Shown: piece by piece, positions 10,400 through 20,311 of the stretch | Layout: the number at the start of each line of letters is the position of its first letter | How positions within the stretch are numbered: position 1 is the first letter of the stretch | Origin: Phaeoceros laevis | Lineage: Eukaryota > Anthocerotophyta > Anthocerotopsida > Notothyladales | Direction of reading: 5' to 3' | Length of the DNA: 37,766 nucleotides | NCBI GenBank assembly: GCA_049999765.1 | Contig: JBNGIQ010009081.1 | Span: forward strand, 1 to 37,766 | Position numbers and translations under genes: made by a program | Notes under the pieces: generated by a model | What the model was told of the DNA's origin: nothing | What the model saw: only the letters and a program-made list of their open reading frames with translations | Database searches by the model: none

Positions 10400-12454
10400 C
10401 TAACGTGCACCGCCAGGCCCTGCCTGTAGATAAAGCCGTGGGACGGACTCTCTGGCCAGGGCCATGGCTTCTGAGAGCGTCTCTTCCGGCTTCACATATA
10501 AAGCGTCGTAGACATCTTGAGCCACAACGGAGAGGTTCCAGGTCACGGTACAGAGGCGGGCAGTAGCGGCCAGCGCCCCTCTGAAGTGATCCAACCTGAC
10601 GATGGAGGCGTTGAGATGCCGCTCCTGGTCCATGGGTTGCACCGCCCTGTGAACAGCTGCTGAGAAGACCTTGAGAGGGTTCACAACCATCTTGCGACGG
10701 CCGTGTTGCTGAGGGCAAAACCAAATCGAGAACTCCTCCGGTTTCCTGTAAACAGCTTCTTTGAGTTCACAAATTGATGATCCCAACAAACGAAGCCACG
10801 AGTTCCTTCAGGAATTGAGGTGGGCACATGTGGCATAGACTTACTTGCACTCGGGCCCCAATTTTTTCTTGAACACCATGCGCTGCATCTTCCATTCGTC
10901 CTTGCTCTTTGGTGCTCTGCAGTGAGTAGTTCCCACTGGCCAGCTTCCCAGTGTGAGCACGCTGGCATCTGCGTTCTCCTCCAGCAGCCCAGCCAGGGTG
11001 TGCGGGGGCTGCAGGTAGATGAACTCGTCAAAATCGTAGAAGAGCGTCCAGTCTGAGACGAAGCGAGTCCGGTGCAGGCAGTCGTTTAACATAAGCACCT
11101 GATGAATCATGCCCATGTGCAGCAGTCTCCAGGGACATTAGTTTCCATCGAGATTTCAAGAACATGTATGATGCACCTACCGATCTGGACTAGGTCGTGA
11201 ACCTGGGATGCAAACTTGTGTGATCAATCATGGAAGGAAATTGCACATACCTGGGCGTGGTACCAACTCGGATAGAGCTCGTCATCCACCACATCGGTGA
11301 TGGTCACAAATCCCGCCTTGACAAAGGGTTCCAGAATTGTTCGCCCTTCATCGTTGATGCCGCCCACATTGTAGAGAAAAAAATGGGCCTGGCCGTTCAT
11401 GATGGACAGATGGTAGATGAGCCACTGCTGTATCCAGCTTTGGTGAATGTTCCCTACAATGGGCGGGCTGCAAAAGCCGTACTTGTGGGGAAAAGGCCCC
11501 GCTCTTGTGGCAGCAAACCTTGTGCCGGCTTCCTCTCGTAACACCACATTGCGTTGCACCTGAAGTGAATCGGATGCAACATAAATTTGCAAGGCCAATC
11601 AGAGTCAGTTGTTGCTTCTTCAAGATTGTAAGCACTTTCAAGAGCACGAAGAAAATTCACACAAGTCCAGAACTTCAGGAACCTATAAATTTCCAGGGTG
11701 AGCATGAATGAGCACTTGAAACATGATCAAATTACCTGGCCTACAGGAGGGCCTGATGAGACAGTGAGTGACAAGAGACCTCCCAGATCATCAGCTCCGA
11801 CCTCCCTGTCAAATGGGCACTTCACCACCACAACTCCGTAAGGAACCACATGCTCGTCGTGGCGGATGTAATCCACGTCTGCCGTGGTGTTCACCTCCCA
11901 AGTGGAACCCGGCGCTTCTCCAGCAGGAAGCCACAGGCAGGCGTACACGGGCTTGTCAAACTGGCGAGTGATCCGGGAAGACAGCCCGATCACATAGAAA
12001 GTCGTGAAAGATTCCCTGCCAGTGGGATTCAATTTGGACAGACAACACACTTGTAAGATTTCCTGCTCAACTTGAAGCTTGCCTCAAATAAATTTATGCC
12101 TGCAGATTTGAGCAACAGCTAGGTGAACTCCAAGAGATCACGATGACCCACCCACCTGTAGGCGCTGAAGTGCACAAACTGGTAGTGAGCCTGGCCCATA
12201 GGCCTCAGCAGCCTTGCCCCTGGCCATGGCCCGGCAGGAAGGTCGTCCCTGGATTTCCTGACCGGCAGCTCTACTGGTGCCGATTGCGGCCCATGGCCGG
12301 CATCCAGAACCACCGAGGTGATGGCTTCTTTGCAAGACGCGATCATGGCGGGTTTGGGAAGCAGCCCCAGAAACACCGATGCGATGTCCAGGGCGGCAAT
12401 CAGGGTGACGACCAGCACGATGTCCCGTACATGATGCAGCCCACACTTGCTCAT
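10400..12454 (-). CDS. GT92 (DUF23) glycosyltransferase, copy 1, GALS-like
   Basis: Five exons, in transcript order: 12454-12156, 12015-11736, 11559-11251, 11098-10845, 10745-10400; 495 aa with all phases matching. A short cytosolic N-terminus precedes a signal-anchor (about 12-32), typical of a type II Golgi enzyme. The catalytic DUF23 part includes HDEHVVPYG, FFLYNVGGIN, a VTITDV strand, NDCLHRTRF and the DxD-type metal/nucleotide-sugar site D318-F-D320-E. The family includes plant GALS beta-1,4-galactan galactosyltransferases, which extend pectic RG-I side chains from UDP-galactose; similarity to GALS from memory is clear but the exact donor and acceptor are not shown by sequence. A paralogue with the same exon pattern lies 8 kb away on the same strand. 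The start ATG directly precedes the membrane anchor. Confidence 0.9.
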
Positions 12455-12478
12455 TGCGCTAGGCCAGGCCAGCCAACC

Positions 12479-12740
12479 AGCTAGCGCTAGCTATAGCTAG
12501 CTACCTCCCAAAATGCTTAAGCCGGCATCGACCCGCCAAGTGCTTCAGATGTACGCCGGTAGCGAAGGACTGCCGCCGCTGCCCAATACAGCTAGCACGT
12601 AGCCTCCATTTTCCCATCGGGACGCATGTTCGTGACGAGAGGAAACTGTAACTGGTACCACTTCCTGGAAGGAAAGCGCGAGATTTGGGCAGCAGCCTAC
12701 GAGTTCGCTCCGGCGCCTAGCGCTAGCTAGCAATAGCTGG
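12479..12740. repeat. Paired AGCTAGCGCTAGCT-type palindromes upstream of GT92 copy 1
   Basis: The 14-bp perfect palindrome agctagcgctagct at 12479-12492 is followed by tatagctagct. A related block, cctagcgctagctagc, lies near 12715-12730. The two bracket about 220 bp just upstream of the GT92 start. They may be ends of a small inverted-repeat element or simple palindromic low-complexity sequence; no target-site duplication was identified. Confidence 0.4.
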
Positions 12741-13914
12741 AAATCATCATCGCAGCGGATCCGGAGCCCTCAAGTGAGGGGACTGGCTTCGTCCGTGGGT
12801 CGGTCTCTGCTGTGCTTGCAATTGGCCGGCTGGATGGTACGGTGGTACCCTGAATGCTAATCGCCCTTGGAATTCATGCCAAGGACCACGATCTTGGCAA
12901 AAGGCGCGCCATCATTTCTTTTGAGGACGGGTCTGCACAATCTCCAACTTGCAATCGCGGGACTAGACTAATTATGGCCCGTGCATCGAAAGGCAGGCCC
13001 GCGGCCAGGCCTAGGCCTGCAGCTAGCGTTGGGATACGGGGCCGGGGGCATTGCCGAACAGAGATTAGGTGCCTTCAATTGGCAGCCCTCTCTCACAACT
13101 GGGCTTGAGAACCTGCAGCGCGCTGCCGCAGAGCCAGATGTTGACCACACCCGTGAATGCCTAGGCTGTACATCGCCAGCGACAAAACTTGGGCTGCCAT
13201 TCTTTGTCTTGCGGCCACTAGTGTGCCGGCTTGCGGCTTCTAGCGTGCGCTACTAGTATGAATAGATGCTCGTTAGCGCTCGTTTAGCAATGGAAATGGG
13301 TATTTCCATTGTTCCCAAGGGCAGCCAAGTACCATATAATAAAGAGCAAACTTGTAGTGGGACTCTGGGATCTCAGACTTCCACATGGGAATAATAGGGC
13401 ACGCCTACGCTCTCTGGGTCCAACTCAGCAGGTTGTAAAGTCAGGATAGAGAGACGTTATTTCTGTCAATTTACAATGTTTCATTTCTAGTAGTGCCTAA
13501 AGCAAGGAATCTTTATCACATGATTTTGATCAAACTTGTTCTTAATAAGTTTTTTTTTTAAATGAGTATATCTTCTCTCTTTTTTTGGGTATGACCCCAC
13601 CTCAAAAAGCTTCCTACACTTGCCACACATCAAATAATGCAAGCTTCGCTCCATGCCCTATGGCCATGATATGCCGAGGGCTCTTGCAAGTGGAGGAATT
13701 TGATCTCCCTAGCAGGTTGGTCTAGTAATGGATGGTTTTTGGATGGTATTTCTATACTAAGAGATGGACATTTTTCTTGCTCCACTGACGCAAAGTACAA
13801 GCAGCACAAGTAAATTACTCCTCGGCAATGAAAAGTGGGTTAGTTGTGGATAATGGTTAGTTGTGGCCAAGGGTCTTGATACAAATAATGGTTAGTGCTT
13901 AGGCCGGCCTCTAC
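12741..13914. other. Intergenic, no gene seen
   Basis: This stretch lies 5' of GT92 copy 1 and left of the repeat arrays. Only short frames without domain character are present. Confidence 0.5.
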
Positions 13915-14000
13915 CACAGGAGCCCAACCAATAACCGTATGAATATTTTCCATGCTTCACAGGAGCCCAACCAATAACCGTATGAATATTTTCCATGCTT
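13915..14000. repeat. 43-bp tandem duplication
   Basis: A 43-bp unit starting cacaggagcccaaccaataa occurs at 13915-13957 and again at 13958-14000 with no difference that I can see, indicating a recent duplication. It immediately precedes the 69-bp array. Confidence 0.9.
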
Positions 14001-14035
14001 CACAAAGAACTGACTAGCTAGACAAGGGTCGCCCC

Positions 14036-14490
14036 GTCATCTCTTATTTCACACTACCATGAAGTAACTATTGTGCAGCTTGCTAGTATAGGAGAGGACA
14101 ACCCTATTGTCATCTCTTATTTCACACTACTATGAGGTAACTATTGTACAGCCTGCTAGCAACAGGACAACCCTATTGTCATCTCTTATTTCACACTACT
14201 ATGAGGTAACTATTGTACAGCCTGCTAGCAATAGGACAACCCTATTGTCATCTCTTATTTCATTCTACTATGAGATAACTATTGTGCAGCCTGCTAGTAT
14301 AGCGAGAGGATAACCCTATTGTCATCTCTTATGAGGACAACCCTATTGTCATCTCTTATTTCACACTACTATGAGGTAACTATTGTGCAGCCTGCTAGCA
14401 ACAGGACAACCCTATTGTCATCTTTTATTTCATTCTACTATGAGGTAACTATTGTGTAGCCTGTTAATATAGCAACATGACAACCCTATT
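14036..14490. repeat. 69-bp tandem repeat array (about 6 units)
   Basis: Units starting gtcatctcttattt or its variants begin at 14036, 14109, 14178, 14247, 14348 and 14417, with a truncated 27-bp unit at 14321. Most steps are 69 bp; the 73- and 74-bp steps carry small insertions in the agtata-g-gagagga segment. Because 69 is divisible by three, a repeated peptide-like frame appears on the plus strand. It has no start context or family and I treat it as non-coding. Confidence 0.92.
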
Positions 14491-14867
14491 TAATACACTT
14501 CGACTCCATCTATGAAAAGGCACCAATATTCACCAAAACTATATAGAGTAACTATCGTGCATACAGTTTTTTTCACTACTTTCAATGGCGACTTACAATG
14601 TACGTTGCCAAGTGGACAACTACCCGCTCAGGGAAGCGGAAGAACACTACCTTAGTGTAAGAGGGTCGGATACAAAGATATCCACTGTGCTTGATTGTTT
14701 TGCTGAACTTGAGTGAAGATCTTCACTAAACATGTATGATGGAACTTTGCTGCAGAATCTAATTTAAAAAATGTGTGTGTACAGAGTATCAATTGGAATC
14801 CATAAATCTGAGGATTCCGATAATCCTATAGTGCAGCAAGGATGGGAAAACCAACTTGCTCAGTTGT

Positions 14868-15083
14868 TCACAAGGACATAGCCTAGCGGTTAAGGCCTAG
14901 GTCCCCTGAAATAGTGACCTGAGTTCAATCTTGCTAACTAGTGGGCAGAAATGCCGGAGAACCTTCCAATAGCGGTGCCGCAGGCTCAGATTAAGTTATG
15001 TGGGGTAAATAGTGATCCAATGGCAAGACCACCTAAGCTTCCGGCTACCTAGCTTACATTACGATAACCTATTTTATTGGGCA
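14868..15083 (+). mobile_element. tRNA-derived SINE-like element
   Basis: The head carries RNA polymerase III internal promoter motifs: an A box TAGCCTAGCGG at 14879-14889 and a B-box-like GAGTTCAATCT at 14931-14941, about 42 nt apart as in tRNA genes. The sequence between cannot fold as a good tRNA. The body runs on to about 15083, and its 3' part (from cagattaagttatgtgggg to taacctatttta) is found again, diverged, at about 17460-17550. A pol III head plus a body shared between dispersed copies is the hallmark of a SINE. The exact ends and target-site duplications were not determined. Confidence 0.6.
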
Positions 15084-15279
15084 TTTTGCAGTGGTCGATT
15101 AGGGGGGGCTAATCGAGAACTTAGCCCATGTTATCAATAATTAACTCGTCGCACTTTGCACTCATGAAATATTTTTTGAACTTAAAATTTGATCTTTTAA
15201 CTCTGAAATCAAGTATTTGATCCCACAGAGTAGCCCTATAAGAGCATACTCTGCAAACTCTGTAGAAGTGCCTGAAATT

Positions 15280-15392
15280 TCCAGCACACTAGCCTTCTAT
15301 AATAGGCCTCCTGACTCTTTGAGAAACATACCTGCCATGCGTTTGGATTCAGGATCTTGATGATCTCAATCTTCTTCAGCTTGGGAGGTGAG
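15280..15392 (-). pseudogene. Decayed type I MADS-box fragment
   Basis: The minus strand is plainly homologous to the DNA of the intact MADS gene at 27063-27190. It shares the 5' flank (tcacctcccaagct) and then encodes KKIEIIKILNPNAWQVCFSK. A 15-nt deletion removes the start codon and the SMGRK codons, and one nucleotide is lost after the FSK codons, so the Gly-Leu-Phe-Lys-Lys part is out of frame. Arg-to-Trp has also occurred in the DNA-binding region. Homology fades after the agtgagct block. It is a dead, partial copy that includes promoter-proximal sequence, so it arose by DNA duplication and not by retroposition of a coding part only. Confidence 0.85.
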
Positions 15393-17454
15393 GACTCAAG
15401 AGGTGCCGCCATCACTGTAGGGCTGCACAATGGTAGGGCAGCTTGCCATCACCAGATGTAGCCATTGTAGCTCGTGAGCTGCCTGGGCCATCGCAAGCTA
15501 CAAGGCGATGGCAAGGCGAGACTCTTCCAATAGCTTTGGAATAAGTTCCTAGTGTGCACCACAAATACATAGTAAACAATAAAGAATGATATGGTAAAAC
15601 AACTGCTTGCTATACAAACTATTGTGCAACAGAACGACAGCACGCTTGTAATATATGCCAGTAATTGTGAAGGAGTTAGAAGGCATACCAATCTTTGCTG
15701 TCTGATTGAATGTCTGTCCCAAGGGCTCCTGGATATGAATAATATTCGCATTATACAATACATGCTACATCCCGACGTCTTCACTAGTTGAAAGTGTGGG
15801 GGGCGTGAAGGATTGTTGTGCCCAAAGTTGTGTGTTGGGAGGTCACCAACAACACTTGCGCTGTTGAAGACAAAGTGGGAAGAAATAAGGTGGTGAGAAA
15901 TGGTGTCATACATGGTAAATGTATTTCCCCCCTCACTGTGGCTTGTCCAATGTGAGCCAGAGCTGCCTCATCTTCAAAAACATCTCACTTAAAGTAACTA
16001 GTCGCCTTTGGAGATTTTGCACTGCATTTCCGGCTTTGCTAGTCCGAAGAATGTACCTAAATGCATCTTCGAACAAGCACAGACCTGCTGACCTGGTCTC
16101 AGATGTACACTTGTACTTGGTTTCAATTAAAGAACCTGATTTCATATCTTCAAATGCCAGGTGCTGGCATACATATAGCATGTGTTGCCTCTCCATGGGC
16201 TCAAATGTGAGCCTCCCTACAAAGGCTTGCCTCTTGCCTCATGACTTCTTCCTGAGCATGGATGGTTTGAAAACTCTTAAAATCCTTAAACATGCTTCAA
16301 ATGATTGCAAACCTGTTACATACATCAGATTCTGCTCTCTCTTGATGTGTAAGCAACATGTCACAGAAGTAGGCGTGACAGATGTGATATGTCTTTCGCC
16401 AACAGCATATGCTTATACAGTTGCTTTGCGCTGTCAATATCTAGGAGTTTGCAATTAGTCCAGACCCTAGGTTCGTGCACTGTTTTCATCCTCACGTCAA
16501 ACCTGAAATTCAGGCCAAAAGGAAACCCAGAATCTGTGTTAGTGCATACAAAAGCTTCAAACACAGGGCATGTTTTCCTCTGTTTGTCATTTGTACTTCC
16601 ATATGTCCTATCCTAATTGGCAAGTAGCACGGTAGGGTGCACCGATTTTGTGCGTCAGAAAAGAGAAATGTGCAGTTACTGTAGTTACACATCATGAAAA
16701 AGTTACACCATTAGTCCCATTGTACTCCTTTTTTCCCACCAAATTAGTAAGTTGTAGAGCTTTTGAAGGGCTACATTTTCCCATGTAGCGACGTGAAATA
16801 TAGAGCTTCCAGTAATTACTTGTGATTTTTTAGATATGTATACAAGCAAAAACTAGAAAATTAGATAAAAATTACCTTTAGTTCGAATGTTCCAATACTG
16901 CCTTAACAAAGAATGTTCTCCGTGACGAGAGCTTTCACACCATGTAACTCGTGTCCAAAATGAACTCGAACACCCCCAAGTTTTGAGCACTTCAAAATTT
17001 TCATAACCACTACTTGCCAGAATTGCAGCCGCCGCCCAACGTGGCCGCAGGTTGTTGGGCAACGCTGCTTAGGATTGGACGGCCGCAATTTGGCAAACAC
17101 ATGACAGGTTGCGCCGTTTCATAGGCTGGACCAACAACGTACGTTTTTGCACCCACCTGGGTCGGTTTCAACCCCGTCGCCGAGCACTCGTAGGAAATGC
17201 TGGCCACTGCCACTGCTCCGTCGTACAAAAGAGGGGTTCACCCTACCATGCTACTTGCCAATTACGTGCCAATTGGAGCTCTTCACTTAATGCAAAAACA
17301 GGCCCGGGCTTGACGTTTAGACTTGGACTTGTCCTACCAAAATGCTAGGACCTTTATGACATCAAAAAACGTGCATACGTGTACACCAACTCAATGCATC
17401 AGTTTGGGTGTGAACTGTGGTATCGATGCAAAAACCGCGTCTGCCAATCGGGAC
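15393..17454. other. Intergenic, unexplained short open frames
   Basis: Two minus-strand frames (about 15933-16196 and 16361-16564) read without low complexity, and a 179-codon frame covers part of the same DNA on the plus strand (15919-16458). I recognise no family in any of them and cannot join them by consistent splice phases. They could be remnants of an old transposon or gene. Confidence 0.4.
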
Positions 17455-17550
17455 CACAAGCCTAAGTTACGTGGGCTATATATAGTGACCCAATGGCGGC
17501 GTTGCCTTCGCTTCTCGCTATTTAGCCCACGTAACCTATTCTATACATAT
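17455..17550 (+). mobile_element. Diverged 3' fragment of the SINE-like element
   Basis: It is alignable with 14990-15080: taagttacgtgggctatata, tagtgacccaatggc and cgtaacctattctat match taagttatgtggggtaaa, tagtgatccaatggc and gataacctattttat in the same order and spacing. No pol III head is visible, so this is a 5'-truncated or older copy. Confidence 0.55.
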
Positions 17551-19032
17551 AGCTAGACTAGCTAACCAGCAACACCCCTTAAGAACGATGACTAAGTAGG
17601 TAAAATTGGGCCCTCGTGCCCCTATTCGATGTTTTTATGTTATGGAGGTCTGATAGAAATTACTAGAGTTCTAGGGGAACTTTAGGTATCAAAGTACTTG
17701 GTTCAAAATTGTTTAGAACTTCCAAGTATCCTTCGTTCTGTTTTGTAAGCTACCAAATTTAGTACATAATGGGATAATCGAACCACAAGAACATATTTTC
17801 GTTCCCTTGTTTCGAAGACATGGCTTTTCCACCAACAAGCTCAACTACTTCATGTTGTCATGTGACCAACATCAATGGTCTAGAAGAAGAACAAGAAACT
17901 TCATATGTTCTTATAGGTCCTATTTTTTTAATGGTGATTTCCCCCATTTTATTTGCTGTGACATGTACAGCGCATAAAGTTTACCTGTTACAACCTAAAG
18001 CATTGCTGTAGGTTACTAGCAGCAATAAGATAGAGGCCGCCTAACTACTTGAGCAAGGGAGGCTTCTAGGCAGACTAGGCAGCTTAGCGGGTTTCCTGCA
18101 CCATATTCCTAACTGCTAGTTTACTAAAAGAGACCTCGATCTTATTGGTTGAGAATTGAAGAGGACCAAAAAAAATGTAGGTAGCTGTGCGGAGCAGGCC
18201 ATATAAGCCCTCTCCAACTAGCTGAGGGCACCCAGCTCCAAAAACACCTGGCAACCCGAAGAAATTCGGACGACGCTTTCCAATTAACCTGGACATCCTA
18301 GCTCAGATAGAAAGGGTGCGTACTAGTTAGCATGCAGGAAGGAGGTGGTCCAAGCCGAAGGCAAGGGTGGGGAGTTTGCAAACTCTCCTGGGAGGATAGT
18401 CAGCATACCAAAAAGATCAGAATGATGAGCATGGTGCACCAACCTGTTAGGGGACCCAAAAAAGATCTTGTAAGGAAGTCCTTGGGCCAAGCACCCCCAA
18501 TCACTCACCTCAATTTTGGCCTTGATGTGGTCACCAAGCTGCATCCAGATTCGCAACATGGCCCAGGGAGGCTAATGTCTTCGTTCTGGAAGCTGTTGTA
18601 GGAGGCTGGGGGCAGGAGGAAAATAAATATAGCTTCCTTAACCGCCACCAGCCAGGTCTGTTGCATTCTGTCATACTGGCAGAAACCACCTCCCTCTTAT
18701 GTGTCCAATTGGTCTACAGAGTGTGATAGAGATGATTACTTGATACACTGCAAAAACAATCCTAATGCTTTTACTTGCGTGAATGATCACATAACATCCA
18801 CTATGGATAGGGCACGACTGCTCCAATTACAGATATTACTTAGCCCTTCCCCCGCTTCCTAGGCCTTGCCTAGGCTTATTCCAGGTATATACTGATCTTT
18901 TTGGTTATATGATGTGTCTCCTCCGGGGCCTCTTGACCTTGAGAATGTCTGGATTATCTTGTTGATCGCGGAGAGCACCGCCTTGCGGACTTCTTCTTGA
19001 GCCATCCATAAGCTATACCCCACAACTCTCCC
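17551..19032. other. Intergenic, no gene assigned
   Basis: A minus-strand segment at about 18084-18600 has two moderately long frames and a good donor (gtgagtg at the IKAKIE codons), but the product is not recognisable and no acceptor-linked continuation was found. The rest is AT-rich spacer. Confidence 0.4.
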
Positions 19033-19164
19033 TTTCTATAGCACTAGACAACTTGGTGGGCCTCTTATTAGTCCATACCTCTTTTATCAATGGAACCTTT
19101 TCTATGGCACTAGACAACTTGGTGGGCCTCTTATTAGTCCAACCTCTCTTATCAATGGAACCTT
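19033..19164. repeat. 66-bp tandem duplication
   Basis: The block starting tttctatagcactagacaac is repeated with an offset of about 66 bp, with a few substitutions and a small indel. It lies about 400 bp before an assembly gap. Confidence 0.85.
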
Positions 19165-19554
19165 GTGGGTGTCCCAGTTCACAGCATTAGTGGCTTGAGA
19201 CTTCGACCGAGTTCTTACTAGCGATAGTTTCTAGTGTAAGTTAGGCGTTCTTTAGGCATTCCATCCCATACTTGAAGCTAAACTTGTTAGAGCCATCTTA
19301 GGAGTTGCAATGTTCAGCAATAAACACACACATTGTATGGCAGACAATATCCAGACAATATCCAGACAAGCTGGCCTATCACGCAACTTGGTCACCAAGC
19401 GAGGAGCCCTGGACAACACACGTGTACTAGACTACTCACACGGTCTGTATGTAGCCTCCTCTGCATCCAACTGGAGGGAACTCGAGTGCTTTTCCATCTC
19501 AACGGTTGAGTCTGACTATTGGCCCACCGAGTGTGAATAAGAGTACGATAAAGG

Positions 19555-19654
19555 NNNNNNNNNNNNNNNNNNNNNNNNNNNNNNNNNNNNNNNNNNNNNN
19601 NNNNNNNNNNNNNNNNNNNNNNNNNNNNNNNNNNNNNNNNNNNNNNNNNNNNNN
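19555..19654. other. Assembly gap (100 N)
   Basis: A run of exactly 100 N, a conventional placeholder for a gap of unknown size. Any gene or element spanning it cannot be read. Confidence 0.99.
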
Positions 19655-20311
19655 GGGTGGGTGCTGGATGGCCATTGGCCAAGCAGCTCGGGATGTCCCT
19701 CCAATACAATTTCTAGACTAGAGGGGGCAGGAAGTGGCCCGAGACCTGTCGATTTGTTAATGGAGTTGTCCAACCCTATCCGCAGCAGCACTTGCGGTTG
19801 GTGGTGGTGGTGCAACTTTTCGTAGTATTTCTCCCGATGTGAATTCAGGACCAACCAACTTGTCACAGGATGACTCTACTTGAGCAAGCAAGGCATTGGG
19901 GCATCCATCAATCTTGACGTAAATTACCCTCAGAAAAAATGCAGGCCAGCCAAAGCTTTGAGGGTACAGAAAAAGATGTGTACCTGATGCGTCGATGCTG
20001 TGAGAGTCGTGTTCCCAGGACCTGTAACTTGGCTTGGCTAGGTAGCTCTACCTTCCAGCATTGGCCCTTCTTGCGAAACCTGAAACACCCACACTAGATT
20101 CACGCCCATTTCTCGACTCAAGATGTGGGAAATCCACAAGAGAGGCCCACAGATTCATGATGATACAGACTAAATGGCCAGATCAATAATTGAACTGACG
20201 ATTGAATGGTTACAATTTTAGTTCCCGCACAGATGATTCAAAATCGTACTGTACAAATTTAAATAGGCTCCTTACTCAGGGTCACGGATTGTTGCTATGC
20301 AACAAAAAGAA
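19655..20311. other. Spacer downstream of GT92 copy 2
   Basis: This holds the likely 3' untranslated region of the second GT92 gene, and spacer up to the gap. No other gene is seen. Confidence 0.5.

Noticed and set aside
14107-14313. Repeated peptide frame in the 69-bp array
   Set aside because: It follows only from the repeat length being divisible by three; some units carry indels that break it.
14879-14945. A tRNA gene
   Set aside because: A- and B-box motifs are present, but no acceptor-stem pairing or anticodon arm can be formed, and the body continues as a dispersed repeat.
18084-18600. Minus-strand frames with a donor-like site
   Set aside because: The peptides match no family known to me and no phase-consistent continuation was found.
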